Of a stretch of DNA of 7,319 nt, positions 6,290-7,319 are shown piece after piece (position 1 is the stretch's first letter; every line of letters starts with the position of its first letter). The position numbers and the translations under genes are program-made. Below the pieces are notes generated by a model. It saw only the letters and a list, made by a program, of their open reading frames with translations. It did not search any database and was not told the origin of the DNA. Origin of the DNA: Bacteroidales bacterium (GTDB taxonomy: Bacteria > Bacteroidota > Bacteroidia > Bacteroidales > UBA932); assembly GCA_017554135.1 (NCBI GenBank), contig JAFZIX010000057.1, forward strand, positions 1-7,319, read 5' to 3'.

Positions 6290-7319
6290 AACGCAGGGAC
6301 TTCCTCAAATCGGCTGGACTTATTGCCGCCGGCACTGCCCTCACTGGGCAGAGCGCTTCCGCGAAGGCTGTTTTCGGCACCGCAGCACCCGCTGACGGCG
6401 ACCTCAACAGCCTGGAGATTCCCATCAAGCATCTGCATCCAAGCATAGACAAGCCCATCAGCGTCATAGTAATAGGCGCCGGCAGCCGCGGCCGAACCTA
6501 TTCCCGCTATGCCGAAATGTTTCCGCAGGGAATGAAGGTAGTTGGCGTATCCGACATCCTTCCCCATCGCGTCAAGTTCCTGGGGGACAAGCACAACGTG
6601 GCCCCTGAAATGCGTTTCGGGCACTTCCGCGAGGTGTTCGCCTCCGGCAAGAAGCTGGCTGACGCCGTGCTTATCTGCACCCCGGACGACCGCCATTACG
6701 AGCCCTGCATGAAAGCACTCTCTCTCGGCTACGATGTGCTTCTGGAGAAGCCTTGCGCCCAGACTGAGAAAGAATGCCGGGATATAGTCGCCCAGGCCAA
6801 GAAATACAAGCGTATGGTAGCCGTATGCCACGTGCTGCGCTACTCCCCTTACTTCATCGCGATGAGGCAGGTGCTGCGCAGCGGAGTCATCGGAGATATA
6901 GTCAGCATCCAGCACATGGAGCCCATCCAGTATGCCCACATGGCGCACTCATACGTGCGCGGCAACTGGCGCAATTCCAAGGAAACCACTCCTATAATAC
7001 TTGCTAAGTCCTGCCACGACCTGGACATGCTCCGCTGGCTAATCGATAAGCCATGCAAAACCATAGTCGCCGACGGCAGCCTGCATCTTTTCAAGGCGGA
7101 GAACGCCCCGGAAGGCGCGCCCATGAAATGCACCGACGGGTGCCCCCACGAGGCCACCTGCCCTTATTCCGCAATCGATATCTACGTCCGCAGGAAGGCC
7201 CACCTCGGAGTATTCGACCTCAACGGCAACAGGGATCCCGAATTCATAATGCAGAGGCTGAAAGACCCTGCATATGATAGTTATGCACGCTGCGTCTATC
7301 ACTGCGACAATGACCAGCC
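6286..7319 (+). CDS. Tat-exported Gfo/Idh/MocA-family oxidoreductase, 5' part
   Basis: Truncated by the window end after 344 codons; most family members are about 400-470 residues. The N-terminus MKRRDFLKSAG is a twin-arginine (Tat) signal, followed by a short hydrophobic stretch (LIAAGTALTG) and a likely cleavage site after SASA (residue 26), so the protein should be exported folded, with its cofactor. A Rossmann NAD(P)-binding domain follows: strand plus VIGAGSRGR (62-70), then the family's LLEKPCAQT (152-160, EKP at 154-156). CHDLDMLRWL (243-252) supplies the usual active-site histidine region (His244). Between 282 and 292 there is a C-x3-C-x5-C cluster (CTDGC then CPYS), resembling a cysteine patch I recall in related proteins. 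The substrate is unknown; sugars, inositols and related polyols are typical, and some Bacteroidetes relatives are GH109-like glycosidases. The ATG overlaps the subunit K stop (ATGA), so it is probably cotranscribed with the ATPase although no functional link is obvious. Confidence 0.93.
   Translation, partial: MKRRDFLKSAGLIAAGTALTGQSASAKAVFGTAAPADGDLNSLEIPIKHLHPSIDKPISVIVIGAGSRGRTYSRYAEMFPQGMKVVGVSDILPHRVKFLGDKHNVAPEMRFGHFREVFASGKKLADAVLICTPDDRHYEPCMKALSLGYDVLLEKPCAQTEKECRDIVAQAKKYKRMVAVCHVLRYSPYFIAMRQVLRSGVIGDIVSIQHMEPIQYAHMAHSYVRGNWRNSKETTPIILAKSCHDLDMLRWLIDKPCKTIVADGSLHLFKAENAPEGAPMKCTDGCPHEATCPYSAIDIYVRRKAHLGVFDLNGNRDPEFIMQRLKDPAYDSYARCVYHCDNDQ

Noticed and set aside
6250..6948. Minus-strand open frame opposite K and the oxidoreductase
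   Set aside because: It spans the junction of two well-supported + strand genes and has no recognisable motifs; the + strand reading carries a Tat signal, GAGSRG and EKP.

Overview
The window is almost entirely a rotary V/A-type ATPase operon on the + strand. The organism looks like a GC-rich member of the Bacteroidota (Bacteroidales-like). The reasons are the gene order and protein style, weak or absent Shine-Dalgarno sequences with A-rich leaders at most starts, and a Tat-exported Gfo/Idh/MocA oxidoreductase of the kind common in that phylum. The species cannot be named from this sequence.

Layout: (1) 1-386, the 3' end of a gene I assign to the DUF2764 family, which sits just upstream of subunit A in V-ATPase operons of this type. 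(2) 383-2137, catalytic subunit A. (3) 2127-3443, non-catalytic subunit B. (4) 3444-3473, a 30-base gap almost filled by a short imperfect inverted repeat that resembles a dispersed intergenic repeat. (5) 3474-4082, rotor-axle subunit D. (6) 4079-5854, membrane stator subunit I (a-subunit). (7) 5855-5875, an A-rich leader. (8) 5876-6289, proteolipid subunit K. (9) 6286 to the window end, a Tat-signal Gfo/Idh/MocA oxidoreductase, cut off at its 3' end. No stretch longer than 30 bases lacks a gene, and I see no RNA gene, CRISPR array, transposase, clear promoter or terminator.

How the genes work together: A and B form the A3B3 headpiece, with catalytic sites on A and the arginine finger supplied by B. 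D is the shaft that couples the head to the K ring. Subunit I provides the ion half-channels next to the ring. K carries the ion-binding glutamate together with the Gln/Thr/Tyr residues known from Na+-binding rings, so Na+ transport is a reasonable prediction. The order (DUF2764)-A-B-D-I-K has no recognisable F, G or C gene between A and K, as I recall for Chlamydia and Treponema operons. Overlapping stops and starts at four junctions suggest one transcript with translational coupling.

Points most worth a second look: a cysteine pair in subunit A that matches the redox-switch cysteines of the eukaryotic enzyme; the repeat inserted between B and D; the Na+ ligand set in K; and the exported oxidoreductase joined to K by an ATGA overlap. 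I do not see a clearly new system. The core is a recognisable V-ATPase with a few unusual details.
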